Shown: positions 7,756 through 16,218 of the stretch, piece by piece
How positions within the stretch are numbered: position 1 is the first letter of the stretch
How the letters are laid out: each line of letters starts with the position of its first letter
From: a virus
IMG/VR virus record: IMGVR_UViG_3300031576_000073
Span: 1 to 49,197 of that record
Direction: 5' to 3' (one strand)
Length of the DNA stretch: 49,197 bases
The notes under the pieces: model-generated
Databases searched by the model: none
Seen by the model: only the letters and a program-made list of their open reading frames with translations
Told to the model about the DNA's origin: nothing
Translations under genes and position numbers: made by a program

Positions 7756-8550
7756 ATGCGTCTAGTAAGCGGTATAGGATCTGAAGCTAGCGGGGCTTGC
7801 TGGATGTCAGCATTGCATTGGTACACCAGGATTGATCACTCCTGGAGTGATAACCCGCAATGTGTGTCACTAGTGGTACGCGAACTTTGTCTTGCACTGA
7901 ATGATATGTGCCATGACGATGAGCGTGAGGAGTTCATCGGCCCACACTTGTTTACTCCGATTGGTACTAATGTTGGGCATAAGGCTGAGCAGTTGCGAGC
8001 TTATCTTTGTGCCGATTATGCCGTGCGGGTGTTTGCTCCATATGCCCTTGAAGTTATTGGGCTAAATATGGAGGCTGCTAAACTTCGTAGTCTTAAGCCG
8101 ATCTGTGGCAAAATTTCTTCGGCGGCGGCAGCGGAGGCGATGGCGAAGGTGGCGATGATGAAGGCGGCAGCGGCGGATTCGGCGGCTCCGGCGGCATGGG
8201 CGACGGCGGCATGGGCGATGGCGACGGCGGCAGCATGGACGGCGGCGGCGAAGGCGATGGCGAAGACGATGGCGGCGGCGGCGATGGCGGCGGCGATGGC
8301 GACGACGGCGATGAATGTGGCGAATGCGGCGAGTGCGGCGGCGGAGGATGCGATGGAGACGGCGGCGGCAATGGCGGAGAAGGCAGTGGCGGTCAAAATG
8401 ATGGACCATGATCGACTAGCTATGGGGCGGAAAATAAAATCTTCGTTGCTCCGGTTGATCCTTGAATGTTGCGCAATCGGTACACGAAGGGAAATCCAGA
8501 CGACTAAAACAAAAGAAGAAGTGTTCGCAATGCTCGAAGCTGGAAAGTGA
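7756..8550 (+). CDS. Phage protein with alanine-rich repeat domain
   Basis: The 264-residue protein has a folded N-terminal domain (residues 1-120). Segments such as SGACWMSALHWYTRIDHSWS and IGPHLFTPIGTNVGHKAEQL match a conserved phage family of unknown function that often carries Ala-rich tails. Residues about 121-215 are almost entirely alanine with spaced Met, Trp, Thr and Lys, encoded by GCG/ACG/ATG triplet repeats. A charged C-terminal helix (KTKEEVFAMLEAGK) follows. The triplet repeat leaves all six frames open over 8117-8400, but only this frame has sensible flanks and a ribosome site (AAAGGA). Confidence 0.85.
   Translation: MRLVSGIGSEASGACWMSALHWYTRIDHSWSDNPQCVSLVVRELCLALNDMCHDDEREEFIGPHLFTPIGTNVGHKAEQLRAYLCADYAVRVFAPYALEVIGLNMEAAKLRSLKPICGKISSAAAAEAMAKVAMMKAAAADSAAPAAWATAAWAMATAAAWTAAAKAMAKTMAAAAMAAAMATTAMNVANAASAAAEDAMETAAAMAEKAVAVKMMDHDRLAMGRKIKSSLLRLILECCAIGTRREIQTTKTKEEVFAMLEAGK
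8117..8395 (+). repeat. GCG-rich triplet repeat tract
   Basis: About 280 bases of degenerate triplet repeat, mostly GCG mixed with ATG, ACG and AAG, lie inside the alanine-rich gene. The G at every third position makes spurious long frames on both strands. The tract is far more GC-rich than the phage average. It looks like slippage expansion or an acquired low-complexity segment kept in frame. Confidence 0.9.
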
Positions 8551-8553
8551 GAA

Positions 8554-8745
8554 ATGACAACCCCACATCGCTGTCCATTGTGTCTAGGCAAAGGAACCAT
8601 AACATGCCTTGATGTGCCGACCGAAGTACCCAGTACCAATATGAACAAGCGTACATGTCATGCTTGCAACGGGTTGGGAATCGTTTGGGAGCCGGTAAAA
8701 GACACTGGCACCGTTAGAACCGATTGGAATGAAACACGCCCTTAA
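8554..8745 (+). CDS. DnaJ-like zinc-finger miniprotein
   Basis: The 63-residue protein contains two CxxCxGxG elements, CPLCLGKG near residue 8 and CHACNGLG near residue 35. These are the zinc-binding repeats of the DnaJ central domain. Two such motifs can build one zinc site. Small proteins of this kind occur in many phages, and their partners are unknown. It follows the alanine-rich gene by three bases and ends just before a strong terminator. Confidence 0.85.
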   Translation: MTTPHRCPLCLGKGTITCLDVPTEVPSTNMNKRTCHACNGLGIVWEPVKDTGTVRTDWNETRP

Positions 8746-8756
8746 ATTTAAAGATT

Positions 8757-8809
8757 TCTCTTCATTTCTTTTCTTGGGGCCGGTGGCAACTTCGCTATCG
8801 GCCCTTTTT
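8757..8809 (+). terminator. Rho-independent terminator with pyrimidine tract
   Basis: An 18-base pyrimidine-rich tract (TCTCTTCATTTCTTTTCT, 8757-8774) precedes a hairpin with an 11-bp stem (8777-8787 with 8794-8804, two G-T pairs, loop AACTTC). A T-run follows at 8805-8809. The same 18 bases and a similar hairpin recur at 47637-47690. It would end the accessory transcript before the gene at 8825. Confidence 0.9.
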
Positions 8810-8824
8810 AATAAAGGATACACA

Positions 8825-9280
8825 ATGGACCGAAGTGGATACTATGATGATGATTGTGAAGCGACAAATTTGTGGAGAGGAGCAGTTCTTCAGACTATGA
8901 GCAGTAAAAGAGGAGTGGCATTGTTACGCGAACTATATACATATCTATTGCAGCTTAAATCAAAGAGGCTGTCGTATGGATTTCTATTTGACCAATACGG
9001 AGAAATGTGTACCGTCGGGGCGCTTTGTGCGAGTAAGGGTATAACAGCCGAAGACCTTAAGGATGACACGTCGGCTGAAGCTATAGCTGAAAAACTCAAC
9101 TGTAAGGCCACATTTCTTCGTGAAATAATGTACAACAATGACAGGTATGGAGAAACCGAAACGAATGAAAGACGATACGAAAGGATTCTAAAATGCCTGG
9201 ATAGCAAAACGATATGTCAGACGAATACCAAAGAGATCAAATGCGCAAGTATCATAAGAGATTTGAAGAACAAAATGTAG
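8825..9280 (+). CDS. Accessory phage protein with CTVGALC motif
   Basis: The ATG at 8825 (MDRSGYYDDD) lies after AAAGGATACACA and downstream of the terminator. I prefer it to an earlier ATG at 8729 that would run through the terminator hairpin. The 151-residue protein has a helical N-terminal part (LLRELYTYLLQLKSKRLSYG), the motif GEMCTVGALCASKG, and the segment FLREIMYNNDRYGETETNER. This pattern matches a phage-associated family of unknown function that I know only as hypothetical. It lies in a terminator-plus-gene unit like the one at 47637. Confidence 0.8.
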   Translation: MDRSGYYDDDCEATNLWRGAVLQTMSSKRGVALLRELYTYLLQLKSKRLSYGFLFDQYGEMCTVGALCASKGITAEDLKDDTSAEAIAEKLNCKATFLREIMYNNDRYGETETNERRYERILKCLDSKTICQTNTKEIKCASIIRDLKNKM

Positions 9281-9360
9281 CAACTATATTACGTAAGAAT
9301 CCTAACATTGGGCAGTATATATTGGCAAGTGATCTATCACAGACACGGAGGGTTCTTTAA
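9241..9360 (+). CDS. Possible 39-residue basic peptide
   Basis: An open frame of 39 codons starts with ATG at 9241, inside the end of the previous gene. It ends in TAATG, overlapping the next start. The tight stop-start overlap is typical of coupled phage genes. The peptide is basic (MRKYHKRFEEQNVATILRKN at the start). No strong ribosome site precedes it, so it may be spurious. Confidence 0.35.
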   Translation: MRKYHKRFEEQNVATILRKNPNIGQYILASDLSQTRRVL

Positions 9361-9653
9361 TGGCTGACTATAAGGCTTTCCTTGAACAACTTTTCGGCAA
9401 GGTTGGGGTCGAAAGCGATAAGTCTTTTCACCCCTTTATCTCTCACGACCCCGAGGGAGACTGCATCCAATTCTTCACGAAGCCAGATAGCTACCATGCG
9501 AAGCGCCTTAATGACCTATTAACGGTTTATCTGAGCCACGAAACCGGCGAAGTCACTGGCGCCATGATAAAGGGCGCTAAGAGATTCTGGCGCGAAACCC
9601 TCAAAAAGCTAGAAAAAGAAGATAATATATGCAACTACTGGATTACATTATAG
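9360..9653 (+). CDS. Conserved small phage protein
   Basis: The 97-residue protein has a clear ribosome site (CGGAGGG) and GC-richer codons than the primase gene that follows. Its core (HPFISHDPEGDCIQFFTKPD) and SHETGEVTGAMIKGAKRF resemble a small phage family with a DUF2283-like beta-sheet pattern, of unknown function. It overlaps the TOPRIM-MCM gene by 25 bases, so the two are probably co-translated. Confidence 0.8.
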   Translation: MADYKAFLEQLFGKVGVESDKSFHPFISHDPEGDCIQFFTKPDSYHAKRLNDLLTVYLSHETGEVTGAMIKGAKRFWRETLKKLEKEDNICNYWITL

Positions 9654-12475
9654 CTAATGTATCTCCACTACAGTTTTATAATGAATTCATAGAAAAAAAA
9701 TATAAGAGAAAAAATCAAGAAAATATAAATATACCTTGTTTATTTCACTATGATAAAAAGCCTAGTTTAAGTTTAAATGTACAAAATGGAAAATGGTATT
9801 GTCATGGATGTAAAATAGGTGAGAATTCAATAGTACATTTTCAGAGTCAACTAAATAAATGTAGTATTAAAGATGCTTGCTATTATATTTATAATAAACA
9901 TGTAAGAAAAATAATACCAAAAAGTAAAGTAATAAAATATCATAAAAATTTACTTTTAACTCCATCTATACTTAAATATTTAACACATAGAAAAATAAGT
10001 AACGAAATAATAAAAGAGCATTTAATAGGATTTGATGATAGAAGAATAACTATACCTATATATAATAAATTTGGATTTTGTATTAACATACGCAGATATA
10101 TAATCAATAGCAAAGCTAACTCAGAAGAACCTAAAGTAGTTAATTATACAGATTCAACAAGCTATAAATATGGTAGTCCTGTAGGATTATTTCCTATAAA
10201 ATCTTTATTAAATATAAGTAAAGATGAACAAATAGTTCTTTGTGAAGGAGAAATGGATACTTTGTCTCTATTAACTACGGGTGTGCCTGCTGTAACTATG
10301 ACAGGAGGTGCCGGTTCTTGGGCCAAAGAAGAGCAGTACTTGTTTGAGCTTCAAAAAGTTGTAATAGCTTATGATAATGACAAAGCAGGTACTATAGGTA
10401 AAAATATTGTATGTAAAGCTTTACAACATATAGCTAAAGAAATAAGAATATTAGAAATACCTCATAGTATAGGTAAAGATGTAAATGATTGGATTCTAAA
10501 TGACGCAAAAATGAGGAGTAGTATAGAGTGGTATAAAATTATAAATAATATACAACCAATTATAATAAACAATGAAAACAATATAACTTTTTCTAGAAAT
10601 AATTCTATACCTTTAGATAAAGCAAGTTTAGTTAAATATAGAGAGAGTGATGTAATCATCAACGGTCTAATAGCCGGAAAAGACTCTTGTATTTATAGCA
10701 TACCAAGTAAAATAGAAGTTATAGTAAAAAGAAATTGTCATAATAAAAATTGTTCTAGTAAACGTAAAGGAAAAAGTAAAGATGTATTTATAAAAGCTGG
10801 AGCAGACATATTAAATATAATTGATAAGCCAAATGATTATATTAAAAAATTTGTAACAAGAATGGCCGGTTATAGATGTACTAAATGTGAATATAGAACA
10901 ATAAAACATAATTATATAAATGTAGAACGGGTTATAGTTGTGCCAACAATAGATTCTAAGTCAGAAGAATATTTAAGAAAAATATGTTATTATACTGGGC
11001 ATGGTTTAAAAGTAAACAAAGCATATAAATTATTTGGGGTTCCTACGGAACATCCAGAAACTCAAGAATCTACACTTATATTTAGTAATCAAGAACCTCT
11101 GCAAGATCAAATAGATACTTTTAAAATAACTCCAGAAATGAAGCTTGAACTAGATTGCTTTAAGTGTAGACAAGGAAAGCCCATATTAAAACATTTATTA
11201 GAAATAGCTGAGTGGCAGTCAAAAAAAGTAACAAAAATATATGGTAGGGCAGATTTACATATAGCTATAGACTTAGTATATCATTCAGCTAAAAGTTTTA
11301 TCTTTATAAATGACATTGTAAAAAGAGGAATGTTAGACATCTTAATTATGGGGGATAGTAAATGTGGAAAGGGCGCTGTTGCTGAAGGACTAATGAAATT
11401 TTATAGTCTAGGAGACATAGCTTCAGGGGAAAACTGTTCTATTTCGGGTTTAGTAGGTGGTTGTGAGGCTACAGATAGTAAAAGATACATGATAAAATGG
11501 GGGATTATAGTTTTAAATAATAATAGATTAGTTATAATTGATGAAATATCAGCTCTAAATCATGAAGAAATAGCTCATCTTTCGAGAATTAGATCAGAAG
11601 GTGTAGCTGAAATTTTTAAAATAGCTAGAGAAGTAACAGAAGCTAACACTAGACTTATTTGGATAGGAAACCCAAAAGATGGCAAACAAATGGCATTTTA
11701 CGATCATGGAGTCAAGGCTATAAGAGATTTAATCGGTGCTTCTGAAGACATCAGCAGGTTTGATTTTGCTTTAATTGTTTCTAGTGATGAAGTTTCTTCG
11801 GACCTAATTAACTCTATACATGACAACTACTTAACTAACGAATGCAATTTTACAAAAGAAAAATGTAAGAATTTAATTCTATGGGCCTGGTCAAGAAAAC
11901 ATGAACAAATAAGATTTTCTAAGCTCGCTGTAAAAAAAGCTCTTGAAACATCTAAACTTCTAGGTACACTATACAGTGCTGAAATTCCACTGATACAAAT
12001 AGAAAATGTACGAATCAAAATAGCTAAAATTGCAGTAGCAATAGCTGCAAGATGTTTTAGTACAAATAAATCAGGTGAGTGTATAATAGTACTTAAAAAG
12101 CATATAGTAGCAGCAGTCAAATGGTTAAATAACATATATAGTAAGAAGAATACTTCATATAATACATTTAGTCAGCTAGTCAAAGAAAGGAAAATTATAT
12201 CTAACTTAAACAGTATAGAAGAAATGTTTGATAGGGAACCAAAAGAATTAGTTGACGGTTTGTTTACTCAATCTATAATAACATCAAGTTTAATAAAGGA
12301 TTATACGGGAAAAGATAATGTAGCTTCTGGAGAAATAATAGGAAGATTAGTAAGAACAAATTGTATTAAACAAATTAAACAAGGTTTCTATATGAAATCA
12401 ACAGTGTTTACAGATTGGTTAAAAGAAAGGAGATTAAATAAAGAAAAAAAGAACGGTGAGTCTATAGTGTTGTAG
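9629..12475 (+). CDS. TOPRIM primase fused to MCM-type helicase
   Basis: This 948-residue protein joins two replication enzymes. The N terminus has a primase zinc finger (C37, H40, C58, C61). A TOPRIM core follows with EGE at 206-208, DND at 249-251 and KDVNDW near 283. Residues about 340-500 carry a four-cysteine zinc site (C370, C375, C417, C420) and strands like an MCM OB-fold domain. The AAA+ part has Walker A GDSKCGKG (575-582), Walker B LVIIDEI (634-640), sensor-1 NP (681-682) and the MCM arginine-finger signature SRFD (709-712). A C-terminal winged-helix-like segment follows near 880-935. MCM helicases unwind DNA 3' to 5' as hexamers, so here MCM would replace the usual DnaB-type partner of phage TOPRIM primases. 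Confidence 0.9.
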   Translation: MQLLDYIIANVSPLQFYNEFIEKKYKRKNQENINIPCLFHYDKKPSLSLNVQNGKWYCHGCKIGENSIVHFQSQLNKCSIKDACYYIYNKHVRKIIPKSKVIKYHKNLLLTPSILKYLTHRKISNEIIKEHLIGFDDRRITIPIYNKFGFCINIRRYIINSKANSEEPKVVNYTDSTSYKYGSPVGLFPIKSLLNISKDEQIVLCEGEMDTLSLLTTGVPAVTMTGGAGSWAKEEQYLFELQKVVIAYDNDKAGTIGKNIVCKALQHIAKEIRILEIPHSIGKDVNDWILNDAKMRSSIEWYKIINNIQPIIINNENNITFSRNNSIPLDKASLVKYRESDVIINGLIAGKDSCIYSIPSKIEVIVKRNCHNKNCSSKRKGKSKDVFIKAGADILNIIDKPNDYIKKFVTRMAGYRCTKCEYRTIKHNYINVERVIVVPTIDSKSEEYLRKICYYTGHGLKVNKAYKLFGVPTEHPETQESTLIFSNQEPLQDQIDTFKITPEMKLELDCFKCRQGKPILKHLLEIAEWQSKKVTKIYGRADLHIAIDLVYHSAKSFIFINDIVKRGMLDILIMGDSKCGKGAVAEGLMKFYSLGDIASGENCSISGLVGGCEATDSKRYMIKWGIIVLNNNRLVIIDEISALNHEEIAHLSRIRSEGVAEIFKIAREVTEANTRLIWIGNPKDGKQMAFYDHGVKAIRDLIGASEDISRFDFALIVSSDEVSSDLINSIHDNYLTNECNFTKEKCKNLILWAWSRKHEQIRFSKLAVKKALETSKLLGTLYSAEIPLIQIENVRIKIAKIAVAIAARCFSTNKSGECIIVLKKHIVAAVKWLNNIYSKKNTSYNTFSQLVKERKIISNLNSIEEMFDREPKELVDGLFTQSIITSSLIKDYTGKDNVASGEIIGRLVRTNCIKQIKQGFYMKSTVFTDWLKERRLNKEKKNGESIVL

Positions 12476-12500
12476 TGTTTTTAACCCTGTAAGGATAGAT

Positions 12501-13052
12501 ATGCAAAAAGATTTAGTTCGTAGTGTTAGACTTGAAAGAGATAGGCTTAATAAGGTTTTACAACTTTTAGAAGGAACTGACCAACCACAAATTGCAGTTT
12601 CAACAAGTTTGAACAAGCCTACTCCTGTTAAACTTCTTAAGCCTACTGCACCTACAGTTTCTACTGATGGTGGTAGGGCTCCAAGAGGTCAAGTTAAAGA
12701 AGATGCTTATGTAATTGTAGCTAGAGCTAAGGGAAAACCTGTCGCTGTTGCATCTGTAGTTGAACAGACAGGAAAACCTTACTCACAAGTCTATCTTACT
12801 ATGAGTAAAGACAGCAGGCTTAAAAAAGTGGGGAAAGCTTTATTTGCTATAGCTGGTGTAGCTAGTGGGGCTGGCGTAGTTAGTGGAGCTAGTGTAGGTA
12901 CTGTAAAAAAACTAAAAAAGATAGTTAGGGCTGTACCACAAGAGGAGCCTGAAGAACCTTCTGAGGAACCTGAGGAACCTGAAGAGCCTTCTGAAGATAC
13001 TGAAATGGTAGAGTTTTCTGATGATGCTGAAGACACTCAGGTAACAGAATAA
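12501..13052 (+). CDS. Winged-helix-like protein with acidic tail
   Basis: The 183-residue protein begins with a helical segment (RSVRLERDRLNKVLQLLEGT). After a Pro/Thr-rich linker comes a winged-helix-like middle domain (KPVAVASVVEQTGKPYSQVY and on, about residues 78-118). It ends in an acidic, proline-spaced tail of EEPEEPSE repeats. A DNA-binding middle with an acidic tail would fit a replication accessory or nucleoid-type protein. No family was recognised. It is followed by a strong terminator. Confidence 0.7.
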   Translation: MQKDLVRSVRLERDRLNKVLQLLEGTDQPQIAVSTSLNKPTPVKLLKPTAPTVSTDGGRAPRGQVKEDAYVIVARAKGKPVAVASVVEQTGKPYSQVYLTMSKDSRLKKVGKALFAIAGVASGAGVVSGASVGTVKKLKKIVRAVPQEEPEEPSEEPEEPEEPSEDTEMVEFSDDAEDTQVTE

Positions 13053-13069
13053 TTCTATTAACCTTGGCT

Positions 13070-13140
13070 GTTTTTCCTTTCTTTTTCTATTGCACCGTGT
13101 TCTTTACCTCTTCAGAAGACACGGTGCTTTTTTATTTTTA
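13070..13140 (+). terminator. Rho-independent terminator
   Basis: A perfect 9-bp stem, GCACCGTGT at 13092-13100 with ACACGGTGC at 13119-13127, is followed at once by TTTTTTATTTTT. A pyrimidine-rich tract (TTTTTCCTTTCTTTTTCT) lies just before it, as with the terminators at 8777 and 47657. It separates the primase-helicase transcript from the uracil-DNA glycosylase and polymerase genes. Confidence 0.92.
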
Positions 13141-13151
13141 GAATATATAAT

Positions 13152-13367
13152 ATGGCTGAATCAATAGCTCTTTTTTGGATTTTAGCATGTGTAGTATATT
13201 CTATATTTATACTTTTATTGCCAATATTTGTATACCTATGTTATGCTATGCTAAAAGATTGTAGTAGATCATTGATTAAAATTCATGATGCAATTATTAG
13301 ACAGACAAATATACTTGAAGTTGAAACTATTACGAAACGCGAATTGTCAAAAATGTCTACTACATAA
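13152..13367 (+). CDS. Small membrane protein
   Basis: The 71-residue protein has a long hydrophobic segment at residues 5-34 (IALFWILACVVYSIFILLLP and on). A short, charged cytoplasmic-type tail follows. It overlaps the next gene by 83 bases in another frame. It would sit in the inner membrane. No family was recognised, and a link to DNA replication at the membrane would be speculation. Confidence 0.55.
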   Translation: MAESIALFWILACVVYSIFILLLPIFVYLCYAMLKDCSRSLIKIHDAIIRQTNILEVETITKRELSKMSTT

Positions 13368-13860
13368 AGGGGTAAAATCAGTATGTATTATTGGTAGAGG
13401 TTATGGTAAGATAATGCTTGTGGGAGAGGCCCCTGGAGAAACTGAAGATAGATTGGGTTTACCTTTTATTGGTAGGTCTGGAAAATGGCTTCAAAAATGT
13501 ATAAACGTTTTAGGGCTAAAAAATAATGTCTATATAACCAATGTAGTAAAATGTAAGCCACCAAATAATAGAAAACCAAAATGGAAGGAAATAGGTGCGT
13601 GTTCTAAATATCTAATGTCCGAAATAAAGCTATTAAATCCTAAAGTAATAGTAGCTATGGGAAAAGTAGCTACAGAAGCTTTAGCATTTAAAAGTATTAG
13701 AGGTTCAGAAGGAGCATTCTTTAGAAATTCTGAATTAGGAAATTATTATTGTATTTCTACTTGGCATCCAGCTTATTGTTTACGAACTGGAAGGCCGACA
13801 ACCACAGAATTTTTTGAGCATTTAAAATTAGCCAAGAGATTTATATGGAAGGTAACATAA
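13285..13860 (+). CDS. Family-4 type uracil-DNA glycosylase
   Basis: The 191-residue protein has the hallmarks of iron-sulfur uracil-DNA glycosylases. Motif A is GEAPGETED and is followed by FIGRSG. ITNVVKCKPPNNRKP and TWHPAY (motif B) come next. Cluster cysteines are C21 and C24, plus a CxxxC-type pair spaced by 15 residues in the middle (KC...AC). These enzymes remove uracil from DNA. Its place just before the polymerase, overlapping that gene by 16 bases, suggests a role in keeping uracil out during copying or in acting beside the polymerase. The start is uncertain because the frame overlaps the membrane-protein gene. Confidence 0.9.
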   Translation: MMQLLDRQIYLKLKLLRNANCQKCLLHKGVKSVCIIGRGYGKIMLVGEAPGETEDRLGLPFIGRSGKWLQKCINVLGLKNNVYITNVVKCKPPNNRKPKWKEIGACSKYLMSEIKLLNPKVIVAMGKVATEALAFKSIRGSEGAFFRNSELGNYYCISTWHPAYCLRTGRPTTTEFFEHLKLAKRFIWKVT

Positions 13861-15737
13861 TAACCGTTGATACAGAAACTACAGGATTAAATCCATATAG
13901 AGGTCATAGAATTTTCTGTTGGGGTTATATGACAGATAAAGGTGAGTATGGATTTTGTTCTAAGTCTAAAGAATCTATAGCATGGTTAAAAAAGCTACTA
14001 AATGATTCCACTAAAACCATAGTATTTCATAATGCTAAATTTGATCTTAAGATGCTTATGTTTGAAGGTATTGATATATTTAATCTTAAAGCAGATATAC
14101 ATTGCACACTAATATTATCTAAACTATATAGTATAAGTGGAAAATATAATCTTAGAAGCTTAGCTCAACAATATTGTAATAGAGATACTACCGACAAAGA
14201 TGAAATTATACTTTGGCTAAAAAGAAATGGTAGGCAGTTTGTAAAAGAAAATGGGAGGCCCCCTAATTTTAAAGATGCCCCTATAGAGCTAGTAAAAAAA
14301 AGGTGCTTGTGGGATGTAGAATCTACTTTACTCCTATTTATAGCCCTAAGAAAAAAGGTAACTTGGGATAAAGAATTATCTAAATTATACGATACAGAAA
14401 GAAAAATAATGTATGTATGCATAGATATGGAAAATACTGGTGTAAAAGTAGATAGAGCTAGAGCAATAAAATTAAAACAAGAATGTAAATGGGGAGTAAG
14501 AACTCTTCAAAAACTATTAAATTCTATAGTTTGTCCTTTACAAATAAGAGAAGAAAAAGTTATAGATTTTAAAGCTAATAGTAGTGCGCTTCATTTACCA
14601 GCAGCATTTAAAAAATTAGGTATAAGACTAGAATACAGAACAAAACCAAAAATAATAGGAAAAAACGAAGGTAAATGGTCTTTTGATCGTTATTCTATGT
14701 TACAGTATACTCATAAACATTTAATAAAATTGATGAGGGTATCTAGTGAAAAAGGATGGAAAATAAAAGACTTTTATAAAATCTTTGCAGCCCAAGTTAA
14801 AAAATATAGACTAAAAAAGAAAGATTGTTTTCCTGCTATAGTTCTAAAGATAAGAGAGCAAATAAAACTTATATCTACTTATTATGATAATATACTAAAT
14901 GAATCTATAGTAAATACAGGAATACTACATGGAACATTTAATCCTTCTCAAGCTATAACAGGAAGATTTAGTTCTAGTAATCCAATTAACTTACAAAATA
15001 TTCCAAGGCTTTCGGGTCCAAGAGAATGTTTCATTTGTAGAGATAATACAGTTAATGTATACTTTGATTATAAACAAGTAGAAATGAAATTCTTTGTTCA
15101 TTTTGCTAAAGATAAGTTAATGGCTAAGGCCATAGAGGAAGATATACATATTTATGTGGCTACTCAAATATATAAACTTCCTAAAGAACAAATAACTAAA
15201 GAACAGCGCCAACGAGCAAAAGGTATAAATTTCGGTATTATTTATGGAGCAGGACCAAATAAAATTGCAGAGACTCTAACAAAAGATGGATTACCTACAA
15301 ATGAATATGAAGCAAGGGTACTGTTTGAAAGTTACCATGAATCATTCCCATCTGTGCAAGAAACTACAAATAAAATAAGATTAAAGCTTCTTCGCGAAGG
15401 ATACATCTCCAACCCTTTCGGTAGAAGGTACCACATTCCCACGCATTTGGCCTACAAGGGGCTCAACTACCTCTGCCAGGGTACCTCAGCAGACCTCATG
15501 AAAGAGAGCATGGCGAGGATCTGGAGCTTCTTAAACGTGAATGGTCTTAAATCTAAAATAATCCAGACAATCCACGATGAGCTTATTGTAGAGATTGCCA
15601 TGGATGAGCAAGAAATCATACCTAGAATAAAATCTCTTATGGAAGACCATAAGAGATTTTTCTTACCAATTACTGTAGATATTTCTGTATCTACAAGCAG
15701 ATGGAGTGAAAAAGAAGAATGGAAAATAACATTATAA
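13845..15737 (+). CDS. polA: Family-A DNA polymerase with 3'-5' exonuclease
   Basis: The 630-residue protein has an N-terminal DnaQ-like exonuclease (DTETTGL at residues 9-15, HNAKFDLKML near 63) and a PolA-type polymerase domain. Motif A is FDYKQVEMKFF (about 405), motif B is RAKGINFGIIYG (about 459-470) and motif C is IHDE (about 577). The template-binding HGTFNPSQAITGRFSSSNP and LQNIP segments are intact. It would be the replicative polymerase, as in T7-like phages. The stretch 15385-15545, covering the segment after motif B, uses GC-rich codons unlike the rest of the gene, suggesting a recombined patch. Confidence 0.97.
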   Translation: MEGNIITVDTETTGLNPYRGHRIFCWGYMTDKGEYGFCSKSKESIAWLKKLLNDSTKTIVFHNAKFDLKMLMFEGIDIFNLKADIHCTLILSKLYSISGKYNLRSLAQQYCNRDTTDKDEIILWLKRNGRQFVKENGRPPNFKDAPIELVKKRCLWDVESTLLLFIALRKKVTWDKELSKLYDTERKIMYVCIDMENTGVKVDRARAIKLKQECKWGVRTLQKLLNSIVCPLQIREEKVIDFKANSSALHLPAAFKKLGIRLEYRTKPKIIGKNEGKWSFDRYSMLQYTHKHLIKLMRVSSEKGWKIKDFYKIFAAQVKKYRLKKKDCFPAIVLKIREQIKLISTYYDNILNESIVNTGILHGTFNPSQAITGRFSSSNPINLQNIPRLSGPRECFICRDNTVNVYFDYKQVEMKFFVHFAKDKLMAKAIEEDIHIYVATQIYKLPKEQITKEQRQRAKGINFGIIYGAGPNKIAETLTKDGLPTNEYEARVLFESYHESFPSVQETTNKIRLKLLREGYISNPFGRRYHIPTHLAYKGLNYLCQGTSADLMKESMARIWSFLNVNGLKSKIIQTIHDELIVEIAMDEQEIIPRIKSLMEDHKRFFLPITVDISVSTSRWSEKEEWKITL

Positions 15738-15750
15738 ATGGGGTGTCTAC

Positions 15751-16215
15751 TTAAGCTCGAAGAATACCTATAGTTCTTAGTCCATCTAAAAGACTATTAA
15801 CTTTATTATAAATAGCTAGTACTTCTGCTTGAACATAAGTGGCAGATATTCCACCTGTAAGATTAACTATAGTACCAGCATTTCCCCAAGCAGTTCCATC
15901 ATAAAAGAAAAATCCATTTAGGACACCATTTTTAACATGCACAAAAAACCCTTTTTTAGGGGTAACAAAGACCCATCCACTATAGTAACAAGCTATTTTA
16001 TTTTCTTTCCCTGTCCATGCTCCAGTTGCTCCACTAGCAGCTACTATATATCTATCTCCATTAACAGGAGTCAATGGAGGTGTAGCTTGTATCTCTAAAC
16101 AATGAATATGCACAAGGGCATCTAGTACATTAAGTGCTTCATTGTGTGTAATTTCTCCGCGTACTTGCCCCTCTTCAATATACCCTAAAACTAAGTTTGG
16201 TGTATTACTTGCCAT
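15751..16215 (-). CDS. DUF2793 tail-associated protein
   Basis: The 154-residue protein matches the DUF2793 pattern (ATPPLTPVNGDRYIVAASGA, then TGAWTGKENKIACYYSGWVF). It is known from GTA-type and related phage tails, where it probably forms part of a fibre or cell-contact structure. The C-terminal segment is helical (YVQAEVLAIYNKVNSLLDGL) and could trimerise. It is the last gene of the leftward virion operon and faces the polymerase gene tail to tail with a gap of only 13 bases. Confidence 0.85.
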   Translation of the reverse strand: MASNTPNLVLGYIEEGQVRGEITHNEALNVLDALVHIHCLEIQATPPLTPVNGDRYIVAASGATGAWTGKENKIACYYSGWVFVTPKKGFFVHVKNGVLNGFFFYDGTAWGNAGTIVNLTGGISATYVQAEVLAIYNKVNSLLDGLRTIGILRA

Positions 16216-16218
16216 GTA

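Noticed and set aside
8016-8648. Long alanine-, arginine-, proline- and glycine-rich frames on both strands
   Set aside because: They arise from the triplet repeat in the 7756-8550 gene and have no sensible flanks or ribosome sites.
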